From Carposina sasakii (taxonomy: Eukaryota > Arthropoda > Insecta > Lepidoptera > Carposinidae), in assembly GCA_014607495.2 (NCBI GenBank), contig CP053170.1, forward strand, positions 8,308,001-8,372,000: a DNA stretch of 64,000 bases, read 5' to 3'. Of this stretch, positions 10,431 to 21,976 are shown in pieces; position 1 is the first letter of the stretch, and each line of letters starts with the position of its first letter. The translations under genes were made by a program, and so were the position numbers. Below the pieces are notes generated by a model that saw nothing but the letters and a program-made list of their open reading frames with translations, was not told the origin of the DNA and did no database searches.

Positions 10431-13236
10431 GAACTGACTTTAGTTATAGGTACTATAATTATTCTGTGCTAGACATAAAATAAGGTGCTAGATTATCTGA
10501 ATGTGGTACCTACCTAGTTATGTTTGATGCACATTTATTTTTTATTTTTGAAAACCCTATTTAATAGTACAGGATGGCAATTTAGCGTTTATTGTTATTG
10601 TTTATTTTGTTTAGATTAGAAAATAAATCGAAATGTGTATTTTCTAGCTCGCGTTTTTCCTCAATAAGTTTAAAAGTCTCTAAATAAAATAAATTTATTG
10701 CATCGCGTCTTGCTTGCCAGATCCTAAATACGCGTACAGCAACCGTATAGACCTTAGACGAACAAACTGGGGACGAGGGACATTGGGACATACAACAAGC
10801 ACACAGTCACAGTTTTTATACCACACTTTATAATCTGAATTGTGACTGTGCTCTGCGTTGCGCTTGACGCCAAAAAATAATTTTAATTTCAATACACATA
10901 AGGTACATTTTTTAATTCTTGAACTACACTTACACCTATTTTAAACTTGAGACGTGACAAATGCGCGCGCGCGCACGATTTGGCTGCGCACGCGCCGACG
11001 AGCTTGCGCGAAATGTGCGCGTTGTACCAGCAGTTCATAAAACAAGAAGAGGGAGACAGAATATAAAATACACGCCCGCCGACCACTATGAAGGGCGGAG
11101 CTTGTGCGCGTGAGTTGAATTTTTAACAACTTATATAACAGAATCGAAATGTTATATCGCAGCGAACTTGACTTGATCCTTACGTGCTTATACATAAAGT
11201 AGTAATTATCTTGGTATTGATTCATTTAGTTTTAAAACCGTAAATCATTGTCATCAATCATCATCAAATAAACTTCCTTTTTCCCTATGTTTGTCTATGA
11301 AGTTGATGAACAAATCATGATTTAAATGGAAGCTAGTTTGTTAAATTAGGCCTTCTTCGATCGTTAACGAGGTTTGGTGTTGATCCCTGGTGTCTGGTGG
11401 ACTCACTCCATCCACCTCAGAGAGCAAACAATTTCCACACTTTCGGTTCCTCATTTACAAGTCTTGCTTGCACTCTCCGTACCTAGCGTTTATTTCTGAT
11501 TGTGATTTCTGATATCTATTCTGTGAAATTCGTTGCCCTGATGGCGGATGATAAAATGCTAACATCCAGATCTATCCATTTTGATTTTACAATGATATAT
11601 ACTCGTAACATTATGATTGACCTGACTACCATTTTGGATGAAAACTATGTATTTGTGATACATAGTTACTACCTACCTATTTTCATTGAATTTTCCTGAA
11701 TAGAATTAATTGGAACCGGCAAGGACTTGTTTGTGTCACGGTGCGTGTTTCTATTTACCCCGACGAATGCGGCACTTTTTCTGTAAGGTACCAGCGCTGC
11801 AGAAATCAATAGGAGTTATCGGCTAACCAAACAGTGCGAGGATGCTGCGAATCGCATGAGGAGCTGCATGTCGAGGCTTTGGTAAAATAACTAAAATACC
11901 TACGGAAACAAATCAAAATGAATAATTCGGCAAATTCTCCCTTAGTGTTCCCATAGAGCGCAACATACACATTTCGACAGTTCTCAGCAGCCTGAGCATC
12001 ATCATAAAATCGATCAATAGACAGAATATCTGTCTATCGATCGATTTTATAATACTTTAATAATAATACTGTTAATAGGACTGTTCGCACCTTTGGGATG
12101 AATCGACCAAATACATTATAAAATTAATAAATTTCTTACGGAAACGAAACTAAAATAAAAATGCAGGGGATTTTAGTTTTGTTTCAAAAGATCGCCATAC
12201 TCCCGTAGGCTATTCGGCCGTTTGTTAAGTTTCTCTTGACTTGCGTTTGTCATGCCTGCGACAATTTTTATTATTATTATTTTGCCAGTCGTTCATTTAT
12301 TTGACTTACGTGGTTTTCGAATTGTACTGGATCACGAAGTACCAGGCTAACATAAATACAAGATGTTACGCTGATCTGACTAACTTGATCAGTGTCGTCT
12401 TTGCGACTGTCTTGCTTAGTCTGTCTGTCTGTCTGTACGTAGGGCGAGGTCTTTGGAAAAAAATATACTAATATAATATTGTACCACTATGTAGGCTTAT
12501 CAATCGGGCAAATGGGCCCTTATCCTTAGGGTGTGCGTGCACGTGGTAGGAAGTGCGGTTAATGTTAACTTCTAATCTGCGGTCGTAAGATGCGTACTTC
12601 CGGCACGGTACTGATTACACATCCGGCTTTTAATTTGAAATTGCTATACCTTACACCTACCAGAGTTTGCACAATCATCAGCAACCTCGCCAGATTCATG
12701 GGCGCACCCAATGTTTGAACTTCCAACGAAAATGATTTTAATGAAAGCAAGTGCTTACCTACTGAGGAGGAGGCTCCCTAGCTCCAAAAATGAATCTTAG
12801 TTGACATATCGCACACCTAGATAAAGAGTAGCATAACTCAAAATATTTAATTTTACAGGAACAACAAAAAACGTTTCATTCGAATTCTATTTGCCCAATT
12901 TAAGAAATTGTTACAAAAATTGTGTCTTAGTTCACTAAATAATTATTTTGCTTTATCATTAGTCCTTAAACACACATGTGGCTTGTTAAATCTGATTTTT
13001 CGTGTTAAGTTGGTAATTGTGAATGATTATTTGTGAAAAATAAATATTAACTGAAAATGATTCTATATTAGTGAAATATTTTGAGTTATTGTCCGCTTAA
13101 ACTGTATTTTTAATGTAATCTTTCAGTAACAGTGGTATATCTATTGTAGGTTTATATTATATGAATGAAATAAGCCAGTATTTTTGTTGAATATAGACTT
13201 TATTTGTAACTTTGTGCAAAATAGTTATGAAAAATG
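10431..13236. other. No gene seen
   Basis: Apart from a CG/GC run at about 10960-11040 and the hairpin at 12004, I see only AT-rich sequence with repeat-like fragments; a short CGACGAATGCGGCACTTTTTCT block at 11760 recurs at 14940. Confidence 0.4.
12004..12050. repeat. 21-bp near-perfect hairpin
   Basis: Arms 12004-12024 and 12030-12050 (ATAAAATCGATC start) pair with a single mismatch around loop AATAT. Confidence 0.85.
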
Positions 13237-13967
13237 TAGCAAAATAAAAAATACAATATTCTAAATTGGAGATTCTTATTTGAGATTTTGAGAAATTTCT
13301 TAATGTTAGAAGACCAGCGATCGGGGTTTCTTGTGCGTTTCCGACCCCTTTGACGGCATTCAGAATCAGCAGATCGGTTGAGCGGTAGAGGCTTCGGCAG
13401 ATGAGATCGATTGAGAAGTGAAAGCTTCAGCAGAAGGGATCGACTGAGAAGTGGAAGCTTTAATAGAAGGAACCGGTTGAGAAGTAGTAACTTCAGCAGA
13501 TGGGATCTCGTTTGAAAGATTCGTAGAGTCTGTGACTGATGGCACAGAATTACTACAACCTATTTCTATATTACTTCTACTTGAGGAGCTGCTGGAGTTA
13601 CTAGAACAGGAAGCTGGAGCTGCAGGAGGAACTGGTGCTGGAAGAATGTAACCTATTTCTTGGAGCTTTGACAGGTGGCCGGCGAGTTCCCGATTTAGGA
13701 GATGGCTTAAAAAGCGGATCCACATCCGAATCGTCAAGATAGCTATCTCTGCCAACAGGCGAGTTACAAGATGATGGTTTTACCTGGATGCTGGTTCTCG
13801 GTGACGTATTTGTGCTTTTTTGTAATGCTGTGGTGTCAATCAGCGATATTTCTTCCGTCACCTTGGTGCTTATCGACGGTGTTGCTCGCATCTCCTTATT
13901 CGAGGGGCTTATTTGAGGTAGCTGCCATCACTTTTTCAAGTAGTAAAAGGCCACGGCCTTTCATCAT
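13237..13967 (-). pseudogene. Decayed coding remnant with 'SDVDPLFKPSP' and 'KRTRNPDRW' motifs
   Basis: On the minus strand a good acceptor (TTTTTTCTTTCTAG) is followed at 13967 by MMKGRGLLLLEKVMAATSNK, then a stop at about 13899. Another frame (13891-13601) reads on with DDSDVDPLFKPSPKSGTR; a third (13755-13366) gives a serine-rich stretch and four 11-residue repeats; a fourth (about 13373-13250) gives GRKRTRNPDRWSSNIKKFLK. The order (short N-terminus, DSDVDP-type acidic motif, serine-rich part, basic KRTRNP-x-W block) resembles N-terminal regions of repetitive, transposase-associated uncharacterised lepidopteran proteins. Each switch moves the frame in the same direction. Most likely this is a gene or transposon-derived exon broken by indels; small introns would be an alternative. 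Confidence 0.45.
13369..13504 (-). repeat. 33-bp in-frame tandem repeat, about four units
   Basis: Inside the decayed coding remnant, four diverged 33-bp units encode 11-residue repeats of the pattern SIPSAEAFTSQ (variants PSAEVTTSQPV, PSIKASTSQSI, SSAEASTAQPI). The period is a multiple of three and the frame is kept, so the array expanded while it was still translated or by chance in phase. Confidence 0.7.
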
Positions 13968-16341
13968 CTAGAAAGAAAAAACCAAAAAATGCAATAAATC
14001 ACAAATACAACCTATATATTAAGTCAAAAAATTGTCACTCTTTCCACTATGTTATTAAAAAACCAAATATTTATAATTCTTTTTTACAAAAATACACACA
14101 CATCTCTAAATACCTTTTTAGCAAAATAAACAATAGCTCTTATTCGCCTTGAATAAAAGCGAATTTAAATTTAGCCAACAATACCCAATCAACTCAAACT
14201 ATGAACAGTATTGTCACCAATACTAAAATATTTTTAGTTATTATCAAAACAAATACCTACTCACTTTTGTAAATAATACCGGAGTAAGTATAAATAATTT
14301 GAGAACGCAAAAAAAAGTGAGGCAGGTTTAATCACAAATACAAAATTAACTCCAAATAACTCACGCTTGCTGACTGCAATGAATCAGAAATACCAATCTA
14401 AGTCTAAATAATTAACTTTTTTTGCGTATCGGCAGCAACTTCCCGTACAGTTGACTTATCATAACTGGTAATGTATTGCTGTTGTTGGTGGCGGGTAACC
14501 CGCCCGCAAGTCACTAAGACTGACTTACGCGCCATCTAGATTTTATTTATAGGTATTTTTGCGCTGGTGTCTTCACAGTTCACGTAGTTTTTGATGCAGA
14601 GTCCGATAATCGCAATAACTCCATTTTAGATTATTTGGACTTGTGTTACCCTTTATCTAGGTGTGCGATATTATGACATCACTATGTGACTCTTCAAGTA
14701 GGTACATACATGTAAAAAGTGTCTGATTTCAATTCCTTCATTGAACTGAACTGAAGAATTGATTGATTGGACCACATAAACAAATTTCTTCACTGTTGCA
14801 ATAAAATTGGGTTGGGTTGGGACTTTGGGACCCTACATTCATGTTTGAGTCAATAGTACTTAATAGTTTAGTTAGAAATTCCAGACCTTTAAAAAATACC
14901 TACAACTACATGTCGTCGCGGTCACGCGGTTCTATTTACCCCGACGAATACGGCACTTTTTCTGCATAGTACTAACATTGCAGAAATCGAACGGAGTATA
15001 TGTATTATCCAACTAACAAATCCACGTGAGCGCAGACCACCAATCATTTTTTTAGTTTATCCCGAAGTACAAATTTGTATGTAATGATGAGACAAGGAAA
15101 CATTCAATGAAGCCGTTCAATGTCTGGATGATTATCATGTTGATGCCTGCGCCCAGGGAAATCCTAAAAAAAACAAACAAACAAATTTAAGTAAAGTTTG
15201 GATTCGGCGGGAAAAGCTGGAAGGGTGCAGGAATAGAATTATAACCTATAGAAGTATAGTCCGAAGGCCGATTTTAGGAATTTTTATGGGTGCAAATTTG
15301 AACCAATCGCGGCTCTGTCATTCAGTGCTCAGCGGTCAGTGGCTACGTGTGTATGTCAACCTAAAGGACTTACCATGACGAAATGTGCACTGAGATCCTG
15401 CCAAAACTATGCTCAAAAACATAAGAAAATAAATAACATCACATTTCACCGGTAAATATTTGATGTTTTTACGTAATTTCATTGATAAAACAATAAATAC
15501 ACAATCAAATTTTCATATTTTTTTATCTGTCATTGAAAACAAAATGTTGCCATAAGTGTGAAATTTTACCCTATTTTTAAACATACAGATTGTAGGTAAA
15601 AGTAGTTGGATCTACTTTGTCTTTGATTGATTGTGGAATTACCTGCAAGCTCTCTCACCGAATTATTTAAACTATACATATTGTTACTATAATATTATGT
15701 TTAATTGAAATTAGATCTTTAAAATAGGCATCGTTCTTTCCTTTATTGAATGAAATAAAACCACGGAGAATGGCCTCACAGCTTTGTTGACACAATGACA
15801 AATTATTCAGAGGGACAATTTTTAACAGAATATTGTATTTTTTTGTCACACTTTTGGACCAATGATGTGGAAAAGTCCGATCATCTCCTTTTAATATATT
15901 TAAATTTCACGATAATTCTACAAGAGTGTGCAAATCAGTACTTCTCAGCATCAATAATAATTTTATCGACTATTTCCCCACATCTAGGGAAAAAACATTT
16001 TTAAGGCAACATTAATTTTATGTCATGCATACGTCAAGTCGATATTTTATGCCTATTTTTTCGCCTTGCGTTTGGTTGGAACACACTTTCTATAGGTTAT
16101 AATTCTATTGGTGCAGGTGTAATTTTCTTGTGAAAATCAAAAATTGTTTGTAAATGGCTTGCATGTGTCCGTAAAGTGATGTTTTCTGGTAGATTAGTTA
16201 TATTTTGATTACTTGTGATGTGAATCTAGTGCGTGTGCATGGTTTTATACGCAGGTAAGCCGAGTAAAACTTTAGCCGGATTACGATCACTTCATGGGCG
16301 CATGTAAGTTGTTTCTGCAATAATTTTTTATTTTGACTAAC
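13968..16341. other. No gene seen; repeat-like sequence
   Basis: AT-rich DNA with a block (GACGAATACGGCACTTTTTC at about 14941) repeated from 11760, and a 15170-16160 stretch related to 26330-26725. No credible exon. Confidence 0.4.
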
Positions 16342-16671
16342 TTTACACTTATTCTTGAGGATTTTCCCGACGTTTCCATTCATCATCATCATTATCATCC
16401 ATCATAAATTCAGAAATCATTTACTAAAGACAATGGCTATATGGGCTTAGTTCCCCTTGCCTTTCCTCCGGGATAAACTAAACAAAAAAAAATTAAGTAA
16501 AGTTTGTTTACACTTGTTCTTGAGGATTTTCCCGACGTTTCCATTCATCATCATCATTATCATCCATCATAAATTCAGAAATCATTTACTAAAGACAATG
16601 GCTGTATGGGCTTAGTTCCCTTTGCCTTTCCTTCGGGATAAACTAAACAAAAAAAAATTAAGTAAAGTTTG
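16342..16671. repeat. Tandem duplication of a 165-bp unit
   Basis: Unit 1 (16342-16506) and unit 2 (16507-16671) both start TTTACACTT and contain TGAGGATTTTCCCGACGTTT, a (TCA)n run, and AACTAAACAAAAAAAAATTA; only a few differences. A related dispersed sequence lies at 26480-26720. Confidence 0.85.
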
Positions 16672-16700
16672 GTTGAAAAAGATTTGTTAAATCAACTTAC

Positions 16701-16790
16701 ATGCACGCACACACAAGAAATCGTTAGTTACTAGCGAAGTTTTACCGATGGTATCGAGCGAGTGACGAAGACGCGACTGTGAATAACCAG
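16701..16790 (-). promoter_or_regulatory. Possible non-coding first exon on the minus strand
   Basis: On the minus strand, initiator-like TCACAGT near 16783 is followed by about 80 bases without an internal ATG, ending in a strong donor GCAT|GTAAGT (GT at 16700-16699). The surrounding 16700-16900 segment is richer in CpG than its neighbours. It would suit an upstream leader exon of the minus-strand NOL4-like gene 7 kb away, but no transcript evidence is available. Confidence 0.22.
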
Positions 16791-17312
16791 CCCGATGTAC
16801 CAGGGCGGCAGAGATCGCAAGCAGCCGCGTCGCGTCGTCCGCTATGGGATCGACAACGAGACACCGGCAAATTATGTGCGAAGGACAGACAGAGCAGCCG
16901 AAGAAAGCACACACTCAGATTTTAGGGCTGTGCCTCTCTCTATACTTGGCCGATATTTTAATAGCGTTTCTTGTAAAAATGCATTGAAAATGTTAAATTG
17001 TGCTTTTAGGGATGAAATTGTCTCAGACAATGAAATAAATAAATGCACATGGCCGTCGACCGGGTAAAAGAAATCCTTAATACGACTAGATCTAAGAACC
17101 ACGACGACATATCTTTCTTACGCACAAAAAGCAGACGGTATGGCTAATTCCCGATTTAAGTTAAACCTAAAAAGAAATTATGTACGACGACGACACGGTG
17201 GCAGCTCGTGAATTCACAATCAAAAGAATTTTGCTGTCCAATGTCACGTTTAAATTTAGTTTTAGTTTAGTTTAGACCGGTTATTAAATAAACACTCAAG
17301 CAAAATGTAATT

Positions 17313-17530
17313 TTACATACATACATAACCTCACGCCTATATCCCATAGGGGTAGGCAGAGACTACAGATCTCCATTTAGTACGTTCCAAACACACCTCT
17401 TTCGCCTCATCCACATTCATTAACATCTTCATACATGCATGCCGCCGGTTTTGGGTGCTCTGACTAGCCCTTTTTTTAGCACATCCCCAATTTGGTCTGT
17501 AATGTAATTTTACTTTTCGCAATATGAGCC
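17313..17530 (-). pseudogene. Non-LTR retrotransposon 3' end (short fragment)
   Basis: The minus strand reads KKRASQSTQNRRHACMKMLM and MNVDEAKEVCLERTKWRSVV then SAYPYGI, which is the C-terminus of the same reverse-transcriptase family as the copy ending at 34111. It ends in a (TGTA)n tail at 17313-17328. Confidence 0.75.
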
Positions 17531-17954
17531 AGTGTACCAGCCCTGCATAACTCAGAGGCGTAGCGCAGCGCGGGAAGCGGGACAAAGCCACACCGAGCGC
17601 CACTCACAGCGCGCCCGCCAGCCATTTATTATAGAACGCACGACAGGTTTTGTTACTTGGCTTTTTTATGTATCATTTTGTTCCGGCTGAACTTTGATAG
17701 TGGACGTGTATTGATGTATTCTTTAATGTATGAATTTGTAAAATATGTAAAAATTATATTATGTATTATATGTATTATTTATCCAACCATATTAATAAAA
17801 ATAAAAATAAATAATAGGTCTAACTAAAAGTACCTACAAATTTTTGAAGGATCAGGAAGAATACAGATAGGTACTAAATAGGTTGTCTTTAACTGGCTCG
17901 CCCGAAAGGAAACTCGCCCTCCAAAAGGTAATTAAGGGTAATTAAAGTATACAA

Positions 17955-18210
17955 GTTAGCCGCGTGGTGCCGGCAGAGTAGAGTTTGTACCACCCTTGCC
18001 TGCCTGTGGGTATCGTACGAGGCGATTAAGGGTTTCCAGGAGGCGGGCAGCAGCGCCTCCCGTGCTGACAACATAGTCCGAAAATCACACTGCGGTCACC
18101 AACCCGTCTGCCTAGCGTGGTGACTATGGGCAAAACCCCCCTGTGGCGGTAGCCTTGTGGCGTGCCCTGGGGGAGGCCTACGTGCAGCAGTGGACTGCAA
18201 TAGGCTAAAG
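17955..18210 (+). mobile_element. LINE 3' UTR repeat (GGGGGAGGCCTACG family), plus copy
   Basis: Contains GTATCGTACGAGGCGATTAA, GGCGGGCAGCAGCG, GGTCACCAACCCG and the terminal GGGGGAGGCCTACGTGCAGC then AGTGGACTGCAATAGGCT. This is the best-preserved copy of a 3' UTR found also at 35236-35420, 37541-37705, 58538-58790 and, as short ends, at 42065-42085, 48548-48590 and 61470-61530. Confidence 0.7.
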
Positions 18211-18225
18211 ACACACAAAGTAGGT

Positions 18226-18400
18226 ATACAAAATTTTATTTATTTATATAAAAATCATAAATTCGTCATCCGAGCAATTGACCCGGTTAGCGGCTGGCAC
18301 GGTTTGCAGTGGTCGTGGGTTCGATTCCCACTCGGGTAAAGATTTTTATCCATTTTCTTTATTAATAATTTTATAATATATAATATCTTGACTAAGATAA
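18226..18400 (+). repeat. Repeat with tRNA-like module, unit 1
   Basis: Around 18279-18340 the sequence GACCCGGTTAGCGGCTGG leads to the T-arm-like GTGGGTTCGATTCCCAC followed by TCGGGT, which pairs with ACCCG at the 5' side. It is shorter than a tRNA because part of the D-arm is missing. The flanks (TCGTCATCCGAGCAATTGAC before, TTTTTATCCATTTTCTTTAT after) are shared with units 2 and 3. Confidence 0.65.
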
Positions 18401-18715
18401 ATTTATAAAAAACACTTCTCCATTAATATAATCCGTTAGGATATATTTGATCGTTTCATCTTTAAACATTGTGCTGAGGGATTCAGCTTTGTTGGCCGAG
18501 ATTTGGCTAGTGTATAGCTATCAGGATGAAGAATAACGTTGCCAATATGTAATTTAGAAAAGAGATGGTAAAATTCGTCATCCGAGCAATTGACCCAGTG
18601 GCTTAGTGGTTATAGCGGCTGGCACGGTTTGCCGTGGTCATGGGTTCGATTCCCACTTGGGTGAAGAATTTTTTCCATTTTCTTAATTAATAATTTTATA
18701 ATAAAAATCATAATT
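18401..18715 (+). repeat. Repeat with tRNA-like module, unit 2
   Basis: About 180 bp of unique-looking leader (ACACTTCTCCATTAATATAA, TTTGGCTAGTGTATAGCTAT) precede a tRNA-like module at 18590-18663: GACCCAGTGGCTTAGTGG start, GGGTTCGATTCCCACTTGGG end. It follows unit 1 in tandem. Confidence 0.7.
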
Positions 18716-19286
18716 CACAGCTTGACAGGATACGCCAACGTGCTGAGAAATTACCAAATTACAGGATTTATTTATACCTACTATCTTATTTATACTACGG
18801 ACTACCTAGTATCAAGAACGTAAATCCCCCATCCAATGGTTCATCCGAGGCGCGGCCCGACAACACCCGCCGCGTCGAGTCGTCGTCGACGAAACGTCCC
18901 GTACTGTATGTATGTATGTATACATATACTATGTACCTATAGGTAGATAGGCAAAGATACCTACTTTGCGTCAAAGATTACATACTTACCTGCGTATACA
19001 ACTTCTTAGTATACAGGTATGCGTTTGTAAAATTAATACATATAGCATATAGGTGGGCAGCAAAATAAATAATTAAATAAATAAAACAATAATAATAAAA
19101 TATGTCTGCTTAGCATAAAAATTATTTCAGTACTTATACATATACATTTCAACAGTTTGATCTAAAAATAAATCTAGTACATATTTTTAAAGTAAGAGTT
19201 CTAACTTAAAAACTTTGTTATATTTTAATAATTACACATTTTCTGTTGTCAAAGCGGACGGAGTCGCGTGACCGTCTACTTATCTA

Positions 19287-19545
19287 CAGGATGTAACAGA
19301 AAGGGTATGTTAAGCGAAAAGCTGTATAAATAGCCCACTATAGAGAACCTATTTCCAAAATTTTAGACTCGAAATCACATTTTTATTTTTCAAGATTGTA
19401 TGAAAATTCCTGAGATATTTAAAAATTCTCCATACTATCGGGAAAAATAAACATGTGATTTCGGATCTCAAATTTTGTGGATAGGTTCTCTATAGTGGGC
19501 TATTTACATAGCTTTTCGCTTAACATACCCTTTTTGTTACATCTG
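19287..19545. mobile_element. M1 foldback MITE, copy 2
   Basis: 259 bp, CAGGATGTAACAGAAAGGG to TTTTTGTTACATCTG, flanked by TA; the two arms (CACTATAGAGAACCTAT and ATAGGTTCTCTATAGTG) pair across the element. Confidence 0.85.
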
Positions 19546-19842
19546 TATACATAAAATAAAAATGTAACGGATCGCTGTCTGTACATGGAAGATATATAAG
19601 AAAAAATATTATTGAATACCTTTATCAACGCAATAGTACCCAAAACAATGATTTTTGGAAAATTTGTCTGTGCGTTTGTGCACGCTAATCTCAGAAACGG
19701 CTGAACCAATTTCGATGCAGTTTTCAGGAATATATTGTGACAAGTCCCACTTAACATATAGGCTATTTTTATCCCGGATAATTTCGATATTTTGTTTTTT
19801 TTTTATGTAGTCCACGCGGACGGAGTCGCGGGTGTCCACTAG
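19546..19842 (+). mobile_element. Helitron-like element H1, copy 1
   Basis: Shares AAAATGTAACGGATCGCTGT at the 5' part, CGCTAATCTCAGAAACGGCT in the middle and CGCGGACGGAGTCGCGG plus CCACTAG at the 3' end with the copies at 27511-28206 and 63602-63919. It preserves an empty M2 target site (CAGGAATATATTGTGACA near 19724-19742). Confidence 0.7.
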
Positions 19843-20302
19843 TGTACAATATATCTGACAGTGCCATCTATTGTGGAGTAGTTAAATTAATGCCTAAGAT
19901 GGTTTCACAAAAAAGGGTGACACCCTGCAGCTTTACGGTTCCAAAACATTTAAATATAAATCCTACTACCCAAAAGATGGCGCTACTAGTCTATTATTTG
20001 AGCCGGGTCAGTTTTTCTCCAATAACTAAAAAACTATCACTACCAAATTTTAAAATAGGCTTACCATTTACAGAAACTGTATTTCTAATTATCTATCATC
20101 CTTAGATGCTCATTTTCGTTACTTTTCGGCTGGCGTAACGTTCTCATAATAAATCCGTGAAGCAAAATTAATGAAAACAAAACCTTTTTTAGATATTTTA
20201 TTAACAAAACAAAAATTGTAATATGCCTTTGGCAAAACTCTTAGCAACCCTTAAAATAATTTACATAAAGGCTAGAACACCTTGTTCAAATTGAATACCA
20301 TA

Positions 20303-20678
20303 CAGGTGTTTTTTTTGTGGCCACCTTTAACGAAGGGTACGTTCTCTATACATCAAATAAAGTAAGTTTATGCCAAAAAAATGGTGGGATTTTTTTTTTT
20401 TTGAAAAATTAATTAATTACTTGATCGGGTGAAATTTATAGTGTCTAGTGTTTATGTTAGTTTTTTTTATAGACAGATATTAATTATTTCTCGTGAAAAA
20501 ATCTTGCTACGCGCGTCTATGTGCATTTATGCAGAAAAACGCAGTCTATTTACTCAACTTTGGACCCTAATATTTTGGAAACCAGACACTTCCCAGGTAT
20601 GCTTCCATGGAGAAAAATGATCGTGATGATGAGGAGATTCCGTAGTTTTCAGGAACGTTGACGACCAAAAATCACCTG
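20303..20678. mobile_element. M2 MITE, full-length copy
   Basis: 376 bp, CAGGTGTTTTTTTTGTGGCC to CGACCAAAAATCACCTG, flanked by TA on both sides; opposite orientation to the copy at 27703. Confidence 0.9.
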
Positions 20679-20928
20679 TATGTACTATAGTTAGTTGCTA
20701 GACCATTTCAATAATATACACGACAAAAAATCTTGCTTGATGACTAATTTATAATAAAAACTATCTACCTTCCTGGTAAAAAAGTTATTTAAATAAAATT
20801 ACAATGATAGTACCTACCTACCTCAATATAGTTTCAGTAGAATAAAACAAGTATAGTAGAACGCGATTCAACAAATAGTTCCTTTTAACGATGGCGGCGC
20901 TAGTTACTATGTGCATGATAGTGATGTG

Positions 20929-20970
20929 CCGGAGATCCGTATCCGTAAAAGAAAAAGATCCGTATCCGTT
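20929..20970. repeat. ATCCGTATCCG subterminal motifs of the hAT-like element
   Basis: Two ATCCGTATCCG motifs near the left end match two more at 22155-22172 near the right end. Repeated subterminal motifs are usual transposase-binding sites in hAT elements. Confidence 0.5.
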
Positions 20971-21017
20971 ACTTTTTGGCGGATCTTTTTACCTTATTAA
21001 TTTTATACATGAAATTC

Positions 21018-21414
21018 TTCACTATAGGTGCGCCCACCACCGGGCCCTACACCCTCCACTGACCCTCGGATCTGATAACTCATAATTGCGAAAACAGGCA
21101 CTTGCACTAACTACGATCGCCACGAGAAACCAGACCCGAGCACCCAGCATGCAAGACGATACATCATCAATCAATACATCAGAAATCATAAACTAGATAA
21201 ATAATCTACATATGTTTCGCCAACAACCGTGGCATCCTCAGGATTATAGAAATTAGTAAAGCACTAATTATTATGAACCTCTAAAACCCCAACACATTAC
21301 TTATACACATTAGGATTGTAGTTAGTGCAAGTGCCTGTTTTCGCAATTATGAGTTATCAGATCCGAGGGTCAGTGGAGGGTGTAGGGCCCGGTGGTGGGC
21401 GCACCCATAGTGAA
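21018..21414. mobile_element. Foldback element with 97-bp terminal inverted repeats
   Basis: The arms 21018-21114 and 21318-21414 are inverted copies over 97 bp with essentially one mismatch (AGG/CCC at position 9), starting TTCACTATAGGTGCGCCCAC. The 203-bp centre is unique and contains no open frame. Near-identity of the arms implies recent insertion or gene conversion. No clear target duplication was found. It lies within the hAT-like element at 20919-22207. Confidence 0.8.
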
Positions 21415-21545
21415 TGTTTGAACTTCCAAATTGTAACGCCTAATACAATTTCATTTATAAAACATGAAATTCTGATTAGGTAGCAATAAAAAACTATTAA
21501 ATTCAATCCAGATACTTTTCTATTTGCTAAAATCAATAGTTGGCT

Positions 21546-21615
21546 CCTTTATGTTGCAAACTTATCAGAAGTTAGTATATGGTAACTAACTTCTGATAAG
21601 TTTGCAACATAAAGG
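21546..21615. repeat. Perfect 31-bp hairpin
   Basis: Arms 21546-21576 and 21585-21615 are perfect inverted copies (CCTTTATGTTGCAAACTTAT start) around an 8-base loop ATATGGTA. It abuts the Helitron start at 21621. Confidence 0.9.
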
Positions 21616-21620
21616 ATCTA

Positions 21621-21976
21621 TCCATACTAATATTATAAATGGGAAAATAATAAATGTGTGTGTCTGTTTGTCCGTCTGTTAGGGCAAAACGGAGCGACAA
21701 TTTGACGTGATTTTTTATGTGGAAATAGTTGAAAAGATAGAGAGTGACATAGGCTACTTTTTCTCTTTCTAAAACCCCCACTTTACTAAAATGAGGATGG
21801 AAGTATGTATGGAGCATTCCGCAATTTTCAAGGTAGAAAACTGAAAATTGGTATGTGGACTATTATTTGACTAAAAAATAATGCATTTTTTTTAATCTGC
21901 CCCCAACCCTTAAAAGAGTGGGTGAAATTTTATATGGAACTTTGCAGTCGCTTTTGGAGTCGCGGGTGACCACTAG
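21621..21976 (+). mobile_element. Helitron-like non-autonomous element
   Basis: Begins TCCATACTAATATTATAAAT and ends GAGTCGCGGGTGACCACTAG, with the TC start and CTAG end usual for lepidopteran Helitrons; no target duplication is expected. The next base is T. Confidence 0.7.
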
